DNA of 34,846 nt from Sphaeroforma sirkka (Eukaryota > Opisthokonta > Ichthyosporea > Ichthyophonida), in assembly GCA_001586965.3 (NCBI GenBank), contig LUCW03001635.1:1-34846 (forward strand), in the 5' to 3' direction. A program made the translations under genes and the position numbers. Every line of letters starts with the position of its first letter. The stretch's first letter is position 1. The notes under the pieces are model-generated. The model was not told the origin of the DNA, made no database searches, and worked only from the letters and a program-made list of their open reading frames with translations. This document shows positions 1 through 10,409 of this stretch, in pieces.

Positions 1-54
1 CCTGAGATTTCGGAATTTGAATCTGGACAATATGCCAATAATGGTGCCCAAATG

Positions 55-425
55 CTACAATAAGAGAACGTAAGTCGTTTATACTTTAGCTAATATAAAT
101 AAAGTTCCACTTGAAGAAGTTAAAAAAAAAGAAAAAGACATTGATTTTGAGATTGGAGTGACTTCAAAACCTGTAAGAAGTTCGAGATTATAAATGTAGT
201 TTCAGTAATATCCTACATCTGGCTCATCGTCTCAAATAGATCCAAGTAAGTGAGTCATACCAAATACTCAGGCTATTGAGCCATCAAAGTGAATTGGTTA
301 AACAGCTTTGGACGACGATAAATCTGGAAGAGTGTCCATGTATTAATTATAAATCCACAGCGTTCCAAAAAACCAATATGTTCTACTCATTTGATTTCAC
401 CTTAAGGATATTTTAGAGTCCTGAG
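55..425 (+). repeat. Dispersed repeat D, copy 1 (partial)
   Basis: This AT-rich stretch matches about 17045-17410 on the same strand and the reverse complement of about 893-1265. Shared landmarks are the GAACGTAAGTC box, the AAAGTTCCA box, an A-rich run before AAAGAC, TGAGTCAT followed by AGGCTATTG, and GGCCGTAT near 425. It has drifted from the other two copies. It could be a solo LTR remnant or a non-autonomous element. Its orientation as a mobile element is not settled. Confidence 0.6.
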
Positions 426-549
426 GCCGTATCTGGATCATTGACGGGCATCTCATCTTGGTCGGAATTCCTTACCGTGCCAGCCACCTGTAGTATAGGC
501 AATCGTTTCTTCGTCCTTATTGCTCATCGTAGCTATTAACTTCATATTG

Positions 550-876
550 TTAGACCCTACTGTCATGTAACAGGCTTTGTGGGTGTTGACTCCTGCCTCG
601 AGTTATGCTGCAGAGCCCAACAAGTTGTTGCACTGTCGGTTTGATCTGAGTCTCAGAAAAGTCTTCATCCACTGTCGCCTGGTTCGTTAGACGTTGGCCC
701 TCCGAAAGCAAACGGGTTAATTCCAACAAAAATTTCGACCTTTTTGGCATCTTCAGGTGCAGGTTTCTCATGGCAAGTGCTGACTCCATCTTATCGCATA
801 GCTCGGTTAAACGGCGAGGGTTTTGAATCAACTGTCTCAGCAACCGATCACAAGCTTGCTTACCCAACGTTGGCAA
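550..876 (-). CDS. Unassigned small ORF beside repeat D copy 2
   Basis: A 108-codon minus-strand frame without an ATG start, abutting repeat D copy 2. The predicted protein is basic and helix-prone, with leucine/arginine-rich blocks such as LLRQLIQNPRRL and LLELTRLLSEGQRL. This composition suits a gag-like fragment, but no motif is recognisable. A competing plus-strand frame of about 77 codons (649-884) ends in the TAG of a TGTAG sequence, as pol genes of the window do at an LTR edge, so even the strand is uncertain. Confidence 0.25.
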   Translation of the reverse strand: MPTLGKQACDRLLRQLIQNPRRLTELCDKMESALAMRNLHLKMPKRSKFLLELTRLLSEGQRLTNQATVDEDFSETQIKPTVQQLVGLCSITRGRSQHPQSLLHDSRV

Positions 877-879
877 CGG

Positions 880-1487
880 TGTAGAAATACGGCCTCCGGT
901 CAGTCTAAAATATCAAGATCAATTGAGATAATACATTGGTTTTTATTTGTATTTTAAATAATTTAATACAAGCTCTTTTTCCATCTAATATTTCCAAAGT
1001 GTTCTAAATTCACTTTGATGGCTCCAATAGCCTGAGTGTGTTTGATATGACTCATTTACTTGTACCTATTTGAGACGATGGTAGATGTAGGATATTATAA
1101 ACTAAACTTTATAATCTCTTAACTACTACTTTCAGGTTTTGGTCCTCCCGCCAATTTCCAAAACCCACAAGTCTTTTTTTTTTTTTTCTTTTATGACTTT
1201 TCTTCAGATGGAACTTTATTTATATTAGCCAATGTATTAACTTGACTTACGTTCTTATGTGTATATCTACAAATTAGGTATGTGGTCATGAACACTTAGT
1301 ACTTCTAGTGAAAACTATTTAATAAAGAGCAGCTAGAGGCACGTCCTGTGTGATCGAAGATATTAAGGCACTTACCAAGAGGCAGTCCCGATCATTCTTA
1401 CACAAGCTACCACTGCTAAATCCTAACTGACTAAATTGTATTTTAGTTTAATATAGTTTGAAACCTAGTAATTTCCATCGAAGTTTA
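880..1487 (-). repeat. Dispersed repeat D, copy 2 (inverted)
   Basis: The reverse complement of this segment matches 16811-17417 over nearly its whole length, and its 1010-1265 part matches 61-305. One edge reads TGTAG on the plus strand (880-884), like an LTR start. The other edge fades near 1487. Copies 1 and 2 face each other and form an imperfect inverted repeat of about 250 bp around a spacer of about 700 bp. It is either an LTR or another dispersed repeat. Confidence 0.6.
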
Positions 1488-1568
1488 CATATTTTTCAGT
1501 TATTTAGTAGTTACAGTAGTGTACTGCTTCTAGACTGTCTAACATCGATTTACTATCCAGCAAACACT

Positions 1569-3585
1569 ATGGCTAAGGGTACTTCTAAAGGCAAGGAGCC
1601 GCTAAGCTCTAAGCCTGCTAAGCCTGCCGAGGTTCCTGAGGTCCCTGTGGAAGCACCTAGCCTGTCTGGAGTTGAGCCTGCCGAGGAAACTGTTGGGGAA
1701 GCCAATTCTGAGGTTGATACAGAGGATAATTCTGAGGATGACTCGTCGGATCCTAAAGCCTTGGAAGAAGAGATATGTACTACCGCGGAAAGGCTCGCCA
1801 GCGTCCGTGTATCACCTAGGAGTGAAGCTCAGGACCCCAGCCTGCCCCCCCTGACCACGTGCCGTCAAATATTGGGGATAAACGTCGAAAGGCTGGAAAA
1901 TTCGTGGATACGAATGTTGGGGACATTATAACTCACATCTCCAAAGGACACTCCAGCACAAATCCGGAGTGAAAAGGAAGTATTGGACCTGTCCGAAAAT
2001 TTCGGTTTCGCCATCGATGGAGAAGCCATTCCATCCAGCTCAAATCTTAGGGCCGAAGTTGAGGACGCCATAACTCGACAACGAGTGGTTAGATCCTCTC
2101 AATCTCGACGCCAATTGAACCGCACTGAAGTGCTCTTGAAGGAGTTAGCGGCAGCAGTAGTTGTGGACCCCTCTATCGTGTCCCACGTGGCTGATATTCT
2201 TCCTATACCGAAGAAGAAGAAAATTCCGGGCCGAGTTTCGAACCCGAGAGACCTACTGGTTTACCAGCCAGTACGTGTACCACTAAGCCAGTTACCACTG
2301 GTGAGAGAGGAAATATTTCAAAATTTAATCTCTATAGCTCTGATGCTACCATTGACCATCTTCTTGACAAACCTAACCCTGTCAGAGGATATGATCGTAT
2401 GGAACTCGATGAGACTTACCATCCTCGTAATATCGACCCTCATTTGCCAACTAACCCTGGTAATCACGATTTTGGCAATCGCTACACCAGTACCTCGTTA
2501 GAGAGTTCCCGCTCTAATCCTGAGGATGAGGAAGTGAGAACCAGACATACTCGTCTCAGGCTATTACGCTCTGGTATGCAAGTCCTTGAGGACCGTCTAT
2601 AGAATGACTCTGATCTTGACGATAGGAAAGCGGATAACATTCGCTATCTAATCGATAACAAGAGAAAGGAAATAGACACCATCTTGGCACTAGCAGCCCG
2701 TAGCACTGAGCATGAGCCTCGTGAACGCCTAGAACCAAGCTTTATAAAGCAGCTAGGTAATGCGCAGGCTGAGGTCGATTTCTCTACTAATGAGAGTACA
2801 GTGGAGACACTGAAGGCCTTCGACCAACTTAAGGAGTCTGCCAGCCATAAGGATAAGCAGATGATGAATGCCTTTATTCATTTCTGTGAGTCAGGTGAAT
2901 GGCAAACTATCTTGAAGGCTCATGAGCCCAACTGGAAAGCCCTACCCTGGCACCAGTTGCGTGACAATATACTTAACACCTTTTTTTTTGAAGATGCACG
3001 TGACCGTGAACTTCTAGAGTCTCGCAAGTTCTTTGCGAACGATACCACTATTCGAGGTGCTCTAGCTCATATGACACATATGAATACTCGGATGGGTGGT
3101 CGTACCTATACTGGCGAATATTTATTAATTTGTCAGATGATGGAGACTCTGGGAGCTAACCTCTTTAAGAAAGTCAATGATGACATCATCGCCTATGGTG
3201 ATTTGCGATCTATGCCTTGGTCTGTCTTTGAGAAGATAGTTCACAAGCATAAGTACTTAGTACCACCACGAGCTACACCCAGCCCACTAAGCGACTAACA
3301 CTGCGCGTAGTACAAAGAAACCTCGCACTACTACTGGAGGGGGTACTGGCTCTACTTCTACCGAACCGAAAAGTGAAAAGAAGGTGAGAGCGCCTTGCAA
3401 GAAGTGTGGTTACAACCTCACAAAACGTAATGGCAAGTGGAATGGTAGACACGACCCTGTTAAGTGTGCACCAGGCAAGCCAGATTTTGGACACTATATG
3501 AAAGAGTGTGCTACTTGCTAGGGTACTAACGGTTGGCACAAAGAGGATTTGCAAGGACTTACCGGACGTCCAAGTTAAGCACTGA
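1569..3585 (+). pseudogene. Family A gag, broken
   Basis: Gag of a Ty3/gypsy element related to element C. The ATG at 1569 opens a lysine/proline/acid-rich N-terminus, as in the C gag. The capsid part (about 2399-3298) contains DNIRYLIDNKRKEIDTIL, resembling the C gag motif ITNIKQKRIDQLL. The nucleocapsid (about 3309-3530) has CKKC, then NGKWNGRH, then C, the zinc-knuckle variant also found in C. It is disrupted by frame changes between about 1900 and 2400, near 3290 and near 3545, and by in-frame TAGs at 2600-2602 and 3519-3521. The last codon before protease is TGA (3583-3585), aligned with the gag/pol TGA of C. It cannot be translated as one protein. The upstream leader (1488-1568) shows no clear LTR. 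Confidence 0.75.
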
Positions 3586-3954
3586 CAGTACCATATGTGT
3601 GCACTAGAGCAAGATTATGAGAAAATGTTCAATAAAATCCATACCAAAGGAGATGAACGTATCTTTCAAGCAGTTTTCGTAAATGGAGAAAAAAAGTTAT
3701 GGCACTATTTGATCCAGGGGCTGAAGTCTCTGCTATCTCACCACGAGTAGCCTACGCTACAGATATGGCTGTCCATATCGAAACAACTGATTTAATCTTG
3801 GGAAATGGCAAAGTTACTACTTGCGAACAAGCCATTGACTATGCACACATAATGCTGTCAGATAGAAGAGAAGTGAAGACTCACCTAATCGTTACTGACA
3901 TGTCTCAGAAATACGATTTAATTATAGGCATGACTGATCTTCTCAGTTTAGGTA
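3586..3954 (+). pseudogene. Family A pol, protease fragment
   Basis: Start of a pol polyprotein with only the retropepsin domain left. The active site reads Asp-Pro-Gly-Ala (GAT CCA GGG at 3711-3719), where retropepsins usually have DTG or DSG. The C-terminal part has SQKYDLIIGMTDLL, matching SQKYDIIVGMNDLL in element C and corresponding to the hydrophobic-Gly motif of retropepsins. A run of seven A (about 3687-3693) shifts the frame just before the active site. The gene stops abruptly where the 5' LTR of B1 begins at 3955, so reverse transcriptase and integrase are absent here. Confidence 0.8.
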
Positions 3955-4199
3955 TGTGGTCAGAATACAAGTACTTATATTTATTTGATTATTTTAGGTT
4001 TATTACAAGTTTTACAGTTTATCAGAATAATCTGATAAACTGGGTTTTAGGTTTTGCTGGTTTTACAGCACATGACTAATGACTCATTTAAGAGTCAGTC
4101 ATTTTAGGATTACTGTTTATAATTACTAATAAATGAACAACGTCCCCCCCCTGAGGAGGAGAACGTTGAGATACAGTTATCTCGCGTATACTTACTACA
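3955..4199 (+). mobile_element. 5' LTR of element B1
   Basis: A 245-bp LTR beginning TGTGGTC and ending TACTACA. It is repeated at 11346-11592 in the same orientation with only two one-base G-run length differences, and at 26216-26463 in reverse. It holds a perfect hairpin (4015-4042, 12-bp arms, ATAA loop), a smaller one around GACTC...GAGTC (4081-4097), a TATA-like TTTATAATT (about 4116-4124), and a C-rich/G-rich hairpin (4138-4168). Near-identity of the two LTRs implies recent insertion or gene conversion. Confidence 0.93.
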
Positions 4200-4882
4200 T
4201 TTTTTAACTTACCATAGAAGTTGTTAGTTTATTAGTAATTACAGAGAAAGCTACAGAATATGAATTAGTCAGTAGCTGGCACATATTTTTTTGTTATAAG
4301 TATAACAATTTGAAAGACAATGCGAACAGAGAATGTCGCATCAAATTGAACGATTTAGATTATCCGAACGATTTTAGATTGAATTGAACGATTTAGATTG
4401 GATTAACGACGTGGACGACGAGGATGAAGAAAGAATCTACTAATACGAGTGAACCCGAAGAGCGAACATTCCAATCAAGCAGAACATTAACCAGGGTCAA
4501 CAAGGAAAGTCTCACGACGATCAAATGACGAAATCAGACAATCAGTCAGAATCCACAGATAAGTAGTCATGTGTGAGTACAGGTAGGAAGGTTGTTTTCA
4601 GTGTGAGACAAGTACAAATCGTATTGCAAGCTAATGAGCTTAAATTGTATTTAAGAAGTTGTTAGAAGAAAGTTCTTTAGGATCCACAGTAGGGTAATAG
4701 AGATGGGGAGATGTACATGGTTAGTACCGACTCGGTTAGTACGATGACGCAAAGAATCAGCGGCATACTAGATTATTTTTACAAAAGTTTTCAGAATGGG
4801 ATATTAGGAAGCATACAGAGACACAAGTAAGCACCTGTGAGTTATTAGGAGCATATAAGGGTGGGGCGCACATAACACGAAC
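4200..4882 (+). other. B1 5' leader with possible self-primer site; deletion scar at its end
   Basis: Untranslated leader between 5' LTR and gag. No TGG-type tRNA primer-binding site follows the LTR. Instead 4220-4240 is complementary at 19 of 21 positions to 4121-4141 in the LTR. GAACGATTTAGATT-like short repeats occur at about 4350-4405. The leader ends at ACGAAC (4877-4882), where B1 lacks 1153 bp that B2 keeps (33077-34229). That deletion removed the 3' part of the leader and the gag start. Confidence 0.7.
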
Positions 4883-6573
4883 TACAATAGGGGGCCGGCC
4901 GCTAAGGAGAGTTCTTCTGACGCACACGAACGGGTACAGGCAGTATCAGAGGACGAAGACAACCCTACCTTCCGAATTCAAGGCTGTGAGCGTCCGTTTT
5001 ATGGACTTGGGTACAAATCACCAGGGTCAGAGGACAGTTCAACCGAGGAGGATGGATGATCTGTCTGCCAGTGAGAACACACCAACTTTTCAAGAGTTCG
5101 CACATGAACAAGTATTAGCCAGACAGAATCCTCAAGGTAAGCAGGCGGTGAAGAATAGACAGGACCGATTAAGTACGAACCTGCGCCAACAACAGCAACG
5201 TCAGTGGGGCGAGAAAGAAGCGCCCAGTGAATATGTACAGACACATAAACGACAAGAGAAGGAGACAACAGTGCCTCCGCCCACACCGGCTAGTATCGAG
5301 AAAAGGCGACAGGCGCTACACGCACGGATACTACAGTTAAGTGACGAGCTATGCCAAGCAATCGAGGAGAATAACACGACTCGAGCTGAAGCTCTTCGGG
5401 GCGTGATTGAGACACTTCGAGCTACATTAGAGTCCCGACCGGTAGAGAAGCGTCCCGTACCTTCACCACGTACGTGGCCTGATTGGCCGTCGAACAGATA
5501 CTACCTACATGATATCATGGAACGGGACACAAGAGGGGTTTCTCCTCGAGGCGTTCAAGAACGCACAAATCGCAGGGCTGGACGAGAGTTGGAACCTTAC
5601 ATGGTTTCATAAGGTACTATCTTACTTCAAGGCGGAAAAGTCAACGCTGGACTACATCCGCGACAACTCTGAACGGTTGAAGACATGCACACCTCAACTA
5701 CAGATCGAACAGATCTGTTCGCACGAAACACAAGCCACTGTCGATCCCGCGTTTCGCAAGTTAGCCAAGGGCCAAAGTCGGAACATGCACACTCCTCTTA
5801 TGGAACAAATGACACAGCTCATGGAGAACCACAGGAGGGCACGTGAACGGTGCCAGACAGATGCCGACTTCCAACAGAATTTAGTGAACCACTGCATTGT
5901 ACAACTGTTAGAAGAAGCTCTCAACGGCCGTACGTATGAACGTACTCTACAGTTGCATCCCAAATGGCAACTGATGGAGACACACGAGCTTATACAGCTG
6001 TTGAGCCCTGACATTCAGGATGCACAGCAACGTACGGCAGCACGTTTCCAGGGTCGCAACAACCGCGAGGGCCCGACGACCAATGGAAGTCGCGACCACA
6101 CCAATAGCCGCCCCAACCTACAGACGAGTAGACGACAAACGCAGAATTGGACTCAACGGCCCCAACCTACGGTACCAACGACTTGTGCGGGGTGCCAGGC
6201 ACAGGCGCCACCAGGTGGTAGGCACATCCCACGGTGTCACCATTTCAGGGCGTCGCAAGCGGTGAGCGCAGAGGGTCGGGCAAGGCTATACGACAACAAC
6301 CGTCCTTTGAGGGACGTACAATCGGTACACAGACCGTCCACAACGTCAACCGCAGGACAGGGGCAGAATACATCCCAGACTAGAGACGTAGTTACAATAC
6401 GTCCGACGCCTCAAGTACAGGTGAATGCGATTACACAGGACGAAGACTTGGCTCCACCATCGGAAGCTACAGAGATTCATATCAACACGATCCTTTACGA
6501 AGACTTCGAGCACATGACGTCACCACCAAACCACACCTATGACATGTGGGAGTCGGTAGCCGATCATGCATGA
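4883..6573 (+). pseudogene. B1 gag, N-terminally deleted and frameshifted
   Basis: Structural protein of a Ty3/gypsy element. The N-terminal third is missing through the 1153-bp deletion. The remaining sequence has an acidic/serine-rich segment, a glutamine-rich basic stretch, a coiled-coil-like region around EKRRQALHARILQLSDEL, and a helical capsid region running to about 6000. A basic, Q/R-rich tail then carries a zinc-knuckle variant, CAGC, nine residues, H, three residues, C (about 6183-6240). Comparison with B2 shows B1-specific insertions near 5060 (creating a TGA) and near 5537 (extra T in GGGGTTTC). From about 5540 the frame is open to TGA 6571-6573. The pol frame follows in phase. 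Confidence 0.85.
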
Positions 6574-9500
6574 GAGGTGAGGGTGTCTGAGTCGGATAGG
6601 AGCTTCATATTTGTTACCACGATTGGAGCAGTGATGGCAATACAAGACCCATTGCTGACGTCAGACAACCGAGTCTATATTCAAGTACAAATCAACGGAC
6701 GTACGTTCAAAGCCTTGATAGACACGGGAGCAAATAGAAGTTGTATCTCACAGACATCCGCAGACCTCCTTGGCCGACCAATAACTCCGGCACCACCTGG
6801 GTCATTTATATATTTAGCTGACAAGGCGGTGCGAACTCCTCGACTGGGGACGACGGAAGTGGTACCTATAAGGTACGGTACCAGAATTATCGACGGTTCA
6901 TTAGAATTGATGAACTTGCCGACGGGTATAGATGTTATAGTGGGGCAAGATATGTTGAAAGGCTTGGGCCTATACATAGGCGGTATCCAATCGCCACTTG
7001 CACCAATAGACCCCACAGAACTAGAAGAGCTCCTCGAACCCATACCACGCCGACAGGCACCTAACACGACGGAACCCGTCGATGTACGCCAACGGTTGGC
7101 ACAGGATTTGGAAGCCAATGCGAAAATTGCCGACAACGCGCGCTGTCGTCTGGAAGGGAGTGAGGTAACCATCCCAGTAACCCATGAACAAGCGTTGCAG
7201 ATGCGGCGATCGGCGCGTAACTTCGTATCCGATCGATGGCTCCCCTATGTGGATGAACAAGTGAAGAAGTGGTTGACGGATTTGGTGATCACGAAACGAA
7301 CGACACCAACGACTGTTAATCTTCCTCTCCTTGCGGTACCGACATTCGATGCGGAAGGCAACGTCAAGAAGGTACGCGTGTGTTTAGACATGCGTGCCGT
7401 TAACGCGCTTATTCCTGGTGACCAGTTCCTGATCCCCAAGGTCAACGAACTCATATCTCGCCTCAAGAGTAAGAAGTACTACACGACGCTGGACATATCG
7501 GCTGCATACCACAGGCTGCCCATCCATCCAGACTCACAATACTTATTTAGTTTTACACACGAACGTTATCAGTACTCGTTCACATCAGCACCGTTCGGTC
7601 TTCATGTACTCACGCAGCAGTTTCAACGTACCTTGAGTACAATACTTGATGGCTTACCGGTTCACCACTATATCGATGACATAGTTATCGCCAGTGACGG
7701 TTATGACGAACACGTTAGGACGGTGCAGAAGGTGATACAACGCTTAACATACCACAGTTTTAAGCTTAACCCTGCCAAGTGCCACTTCGCTATCTCCGAA
7801 GTCATGATCCTAGGGAAGAAAGTATCGGCACAAGGCATTGACATTGACCATGAAAAGCAGGCCAAGCTGATCGACTGGCCCACACCACAACGATACAAAG
7901 ATATAGCCTCGGCGTTGGGTTTAGCAAATTACCTCCACGAACATCTGCCTAATTTCGCGAACACGGTTGCACCCTTGCGCGAATTTTGCAAACTCAAACC
8001 AAAGGAGTTGATAGGTGATCGTTGGGAGGAGAGACATGCACAGGCGTGGCAGGCAATGAAAGACGCAGTGGTGAATGCTGTGGCGTTACACTTTCCGGTC
8101 GACGGCATTCCTCTAAACTTGGAAACCGACGCTAGCGATTACGGTTTAGGGGAGCGCTATTCCAATGGGTCAACGGTAAGAAACATTACTTAATGTTCTT
8201 TAGTAAGACTCTGAACCATGCGCAACAGAACTACGCCACACCTATGAAGGAGTTACTGGCATTGGTATATGGACTGACACATTTCAGGGAATACTTGGAT
8301 GGGCAACGGTTTGCGGTCTTCACGGACCACAAGGCCCTTGTATATATGAACACACAGCTCAAGCTTAATCCGATGCTTCAGAGATGGCATCATATCATCG
8401 CGCCATTCAACTTTACCATACCGCATATACCAGGAGAGTCAAATGTGCTCCCGGACATGTTAAGTAGAGTACACGAGGGGACAGCGGAGCAGGACGAACT
8501 CGAAATAATGTATACCGACGGCTGGCAGTTATTCCCTAGTTACTTTGAACAAGCGCAACAACACTTTGGACCGAATGACATAGATGTATTTGCGGACCCA
8601 ACCAACGCTCAGCTTCCTCGGTTCTGGACGAAGGATGATGGGGAAGGAGCGTTTGCCCACGACTGGTCGATAGTCGATGGATGGATGAACCCGCCTTGGG
8701 GACAGATACACAGGATGTTACGCAAGATACGAGCCGACGGCGCACGGGCCACAGTATGTCTACCATGGGTACCAAGAGCACCATGGTTCGACCTGTTCAA
8801 GCAGTTATTGCAGACAGAACCGGTGCTGGTACCACGAACACACACACACGTTCCTCAAGTACGCTAAGTACGCATGTGGGGAAGACACCATGGGGTCATA
8901 CCGTAGTAGCACGGGTGGGTCCTCCCAATGGATTCAAACTGGACCCGCTGTTTTCACAGCGACTTGGTTTTGCAGAACCAAAGCATACAAAATATGTCAT
9001 GTGCTTAGACACAGCGCGAGAAATCTCAGTGGCACTGGCAGATGCAGAGGGTCAACCGGCGTTTGCACAAGCGAGTCCGGCGGAGAAACAGCGTCGTACG
9101 CAACTCACGCAAGCGCAACACGAACAAGGACATCATGGGGCGGCGGACACAGTCCAACAACTTCGTCAGAACGGTCACGTTTGGCCAGGGGCACTTGAGT
9201 TAGCCACAGAAGTTAAGCGGCAATGTGGCACATGTTTGGGACAGGACACACTTCGTAAAGGTTTCCACCCGATGATTAGCATCGATGCACGCTACCCGTG
9301 GGACCATATTCAAGTGGACTACATCCCGATGCCACTGGAGTCCAGACGCAAGAACAATTATATTCTTCACGTCTTAGACATCGCCACAGGCTATTCTATC
9401 CTTCGAGCCACACCGGACAAGACAAAGGAAACCACGACACAGACACTCATAGAGATTTTTGGCGAACATGGTTTCCCCCGTAAAATCCAAACAGACATGG

Positions 9501-10372
9501 GGAAGGAGTTCACCAACAAGTTAGTGGAGCTTCTGGTCCAGGAAGTGGGGATGCTACATAAGGTGTCTCCACCATATCGACCCCAAGTGCTGGGCGCGGC
9601 AGAACGACGTCACAAGGAGATTACACGTTCTATTCGACAATGCTGTGAGGCAGTTCCCCTTCGATGGGACGAACGCCTTCCGTTTACGATGCTATACCAG
9701 AACCTTCGGATATCCCGTCGCCATAAGAGTGCACCGTTTAGCGTGTACTTTGGCCGCCGCCATGTTCCGTTCGCCGATTTCACGGACGAGTTACCGGATT
9801 CTCAGCCGATGACGAATGACACCTGGGCACAACGATTAGACCAGTTACAGGACACTATATTGCCGACCCTCCACCACATTACCAAGAAGTATACAGGCAA
9901 GCTTACGACGACATTTGACCGCCTGCATGCTCACGACTTGGTACATTTCGACGAAGGAGATGTGGTCATGGTACGATCAGAAGGCCGAACAACGAAGGCT
10001 ATGCGGCCATTGTTTGGACCATATGTAGTCAAAGCTAGACACGGCCAACGCTACGAGTTAGCGAACAAGGATGGTTCCGCCCCACCAGAATTCAAGACCA
10101 AACCGGTACGGGTGGAACTCCTCCGTTTAGTGCATAGACGCACAGACCCACCAATTAACGAAGACTTATGGACCGAAGGAGGGGTGGAGTTTCGCCATAT
10201 TATCACACATCGTACGAATGATGAGACGGGGAAATTAGAATACCTGGTGAGATGGCGAGAAGGCGAACCAACGTGGGAAACAGCAGAAGCTTTTGATGAT
10301 GCCAACGATATCGCGGCCTACCACAAAGCTTCGCAGACACGGACACGTAAGCGCCAACGTGCACAAGTCTAA
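6574..10372 (+). pseudogene. B1 pol: PR-RT-RH-methyltransferase-like-IN-chromodomain, frameshifted
   Basis: Polyprotein of a chromodomain-bearing Ty3/gypsy element, in the same frame as gag after one TGA. Domains: retropepsin (about 6670-6990) with LIDTGA and DVIVGQDML; reverse transcriptase (about 7246-7990) with YIDD at 7669-7680; RNase H (about 8110-8470) with DASDYGLG, KELLALV and TDHKAL; a Dam/DIRS-like module (about 8544-8820) with NPPW at 8688-8699; integrase with HX3-4H...CX2C zinc finger (about 9115-9230), catalytic Asp (9317-9319), Asp (9494-9496) and Glu (9602-9604), and a GPY motif (about 10017). A C-terminal chromodomain (about 10185-10330, YLVRWREGEPTWE) follows. The frame breaks at a G-run (8149-8152), also broken in B2, and in B1 at a CA-run (about 8839-8850) with a nearby extra G (8877-8880). 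TAA stop at 10370-10372. Not functional as written. Confidence 0.92.
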
Positions 10373-10409
10373 TACTTTATCTTCAATATAACTTTGTTCT
10401 CGGATATCG

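Noticed and set aside
3955..4199. Minus-oriented solo LTR belonging to the family A element
   Set aside because: A second copy at 11346 in the same orientation, preceded by a polypurine tract, and intact gag-pol order between them show these are the LTRs of B1.
8529..8845. Several antisense ORFs across the methyltransferase-like region
   Set aside because: They mirror conserved pol coding on the other strand and have no independent motif; the same shadows appear in B2.
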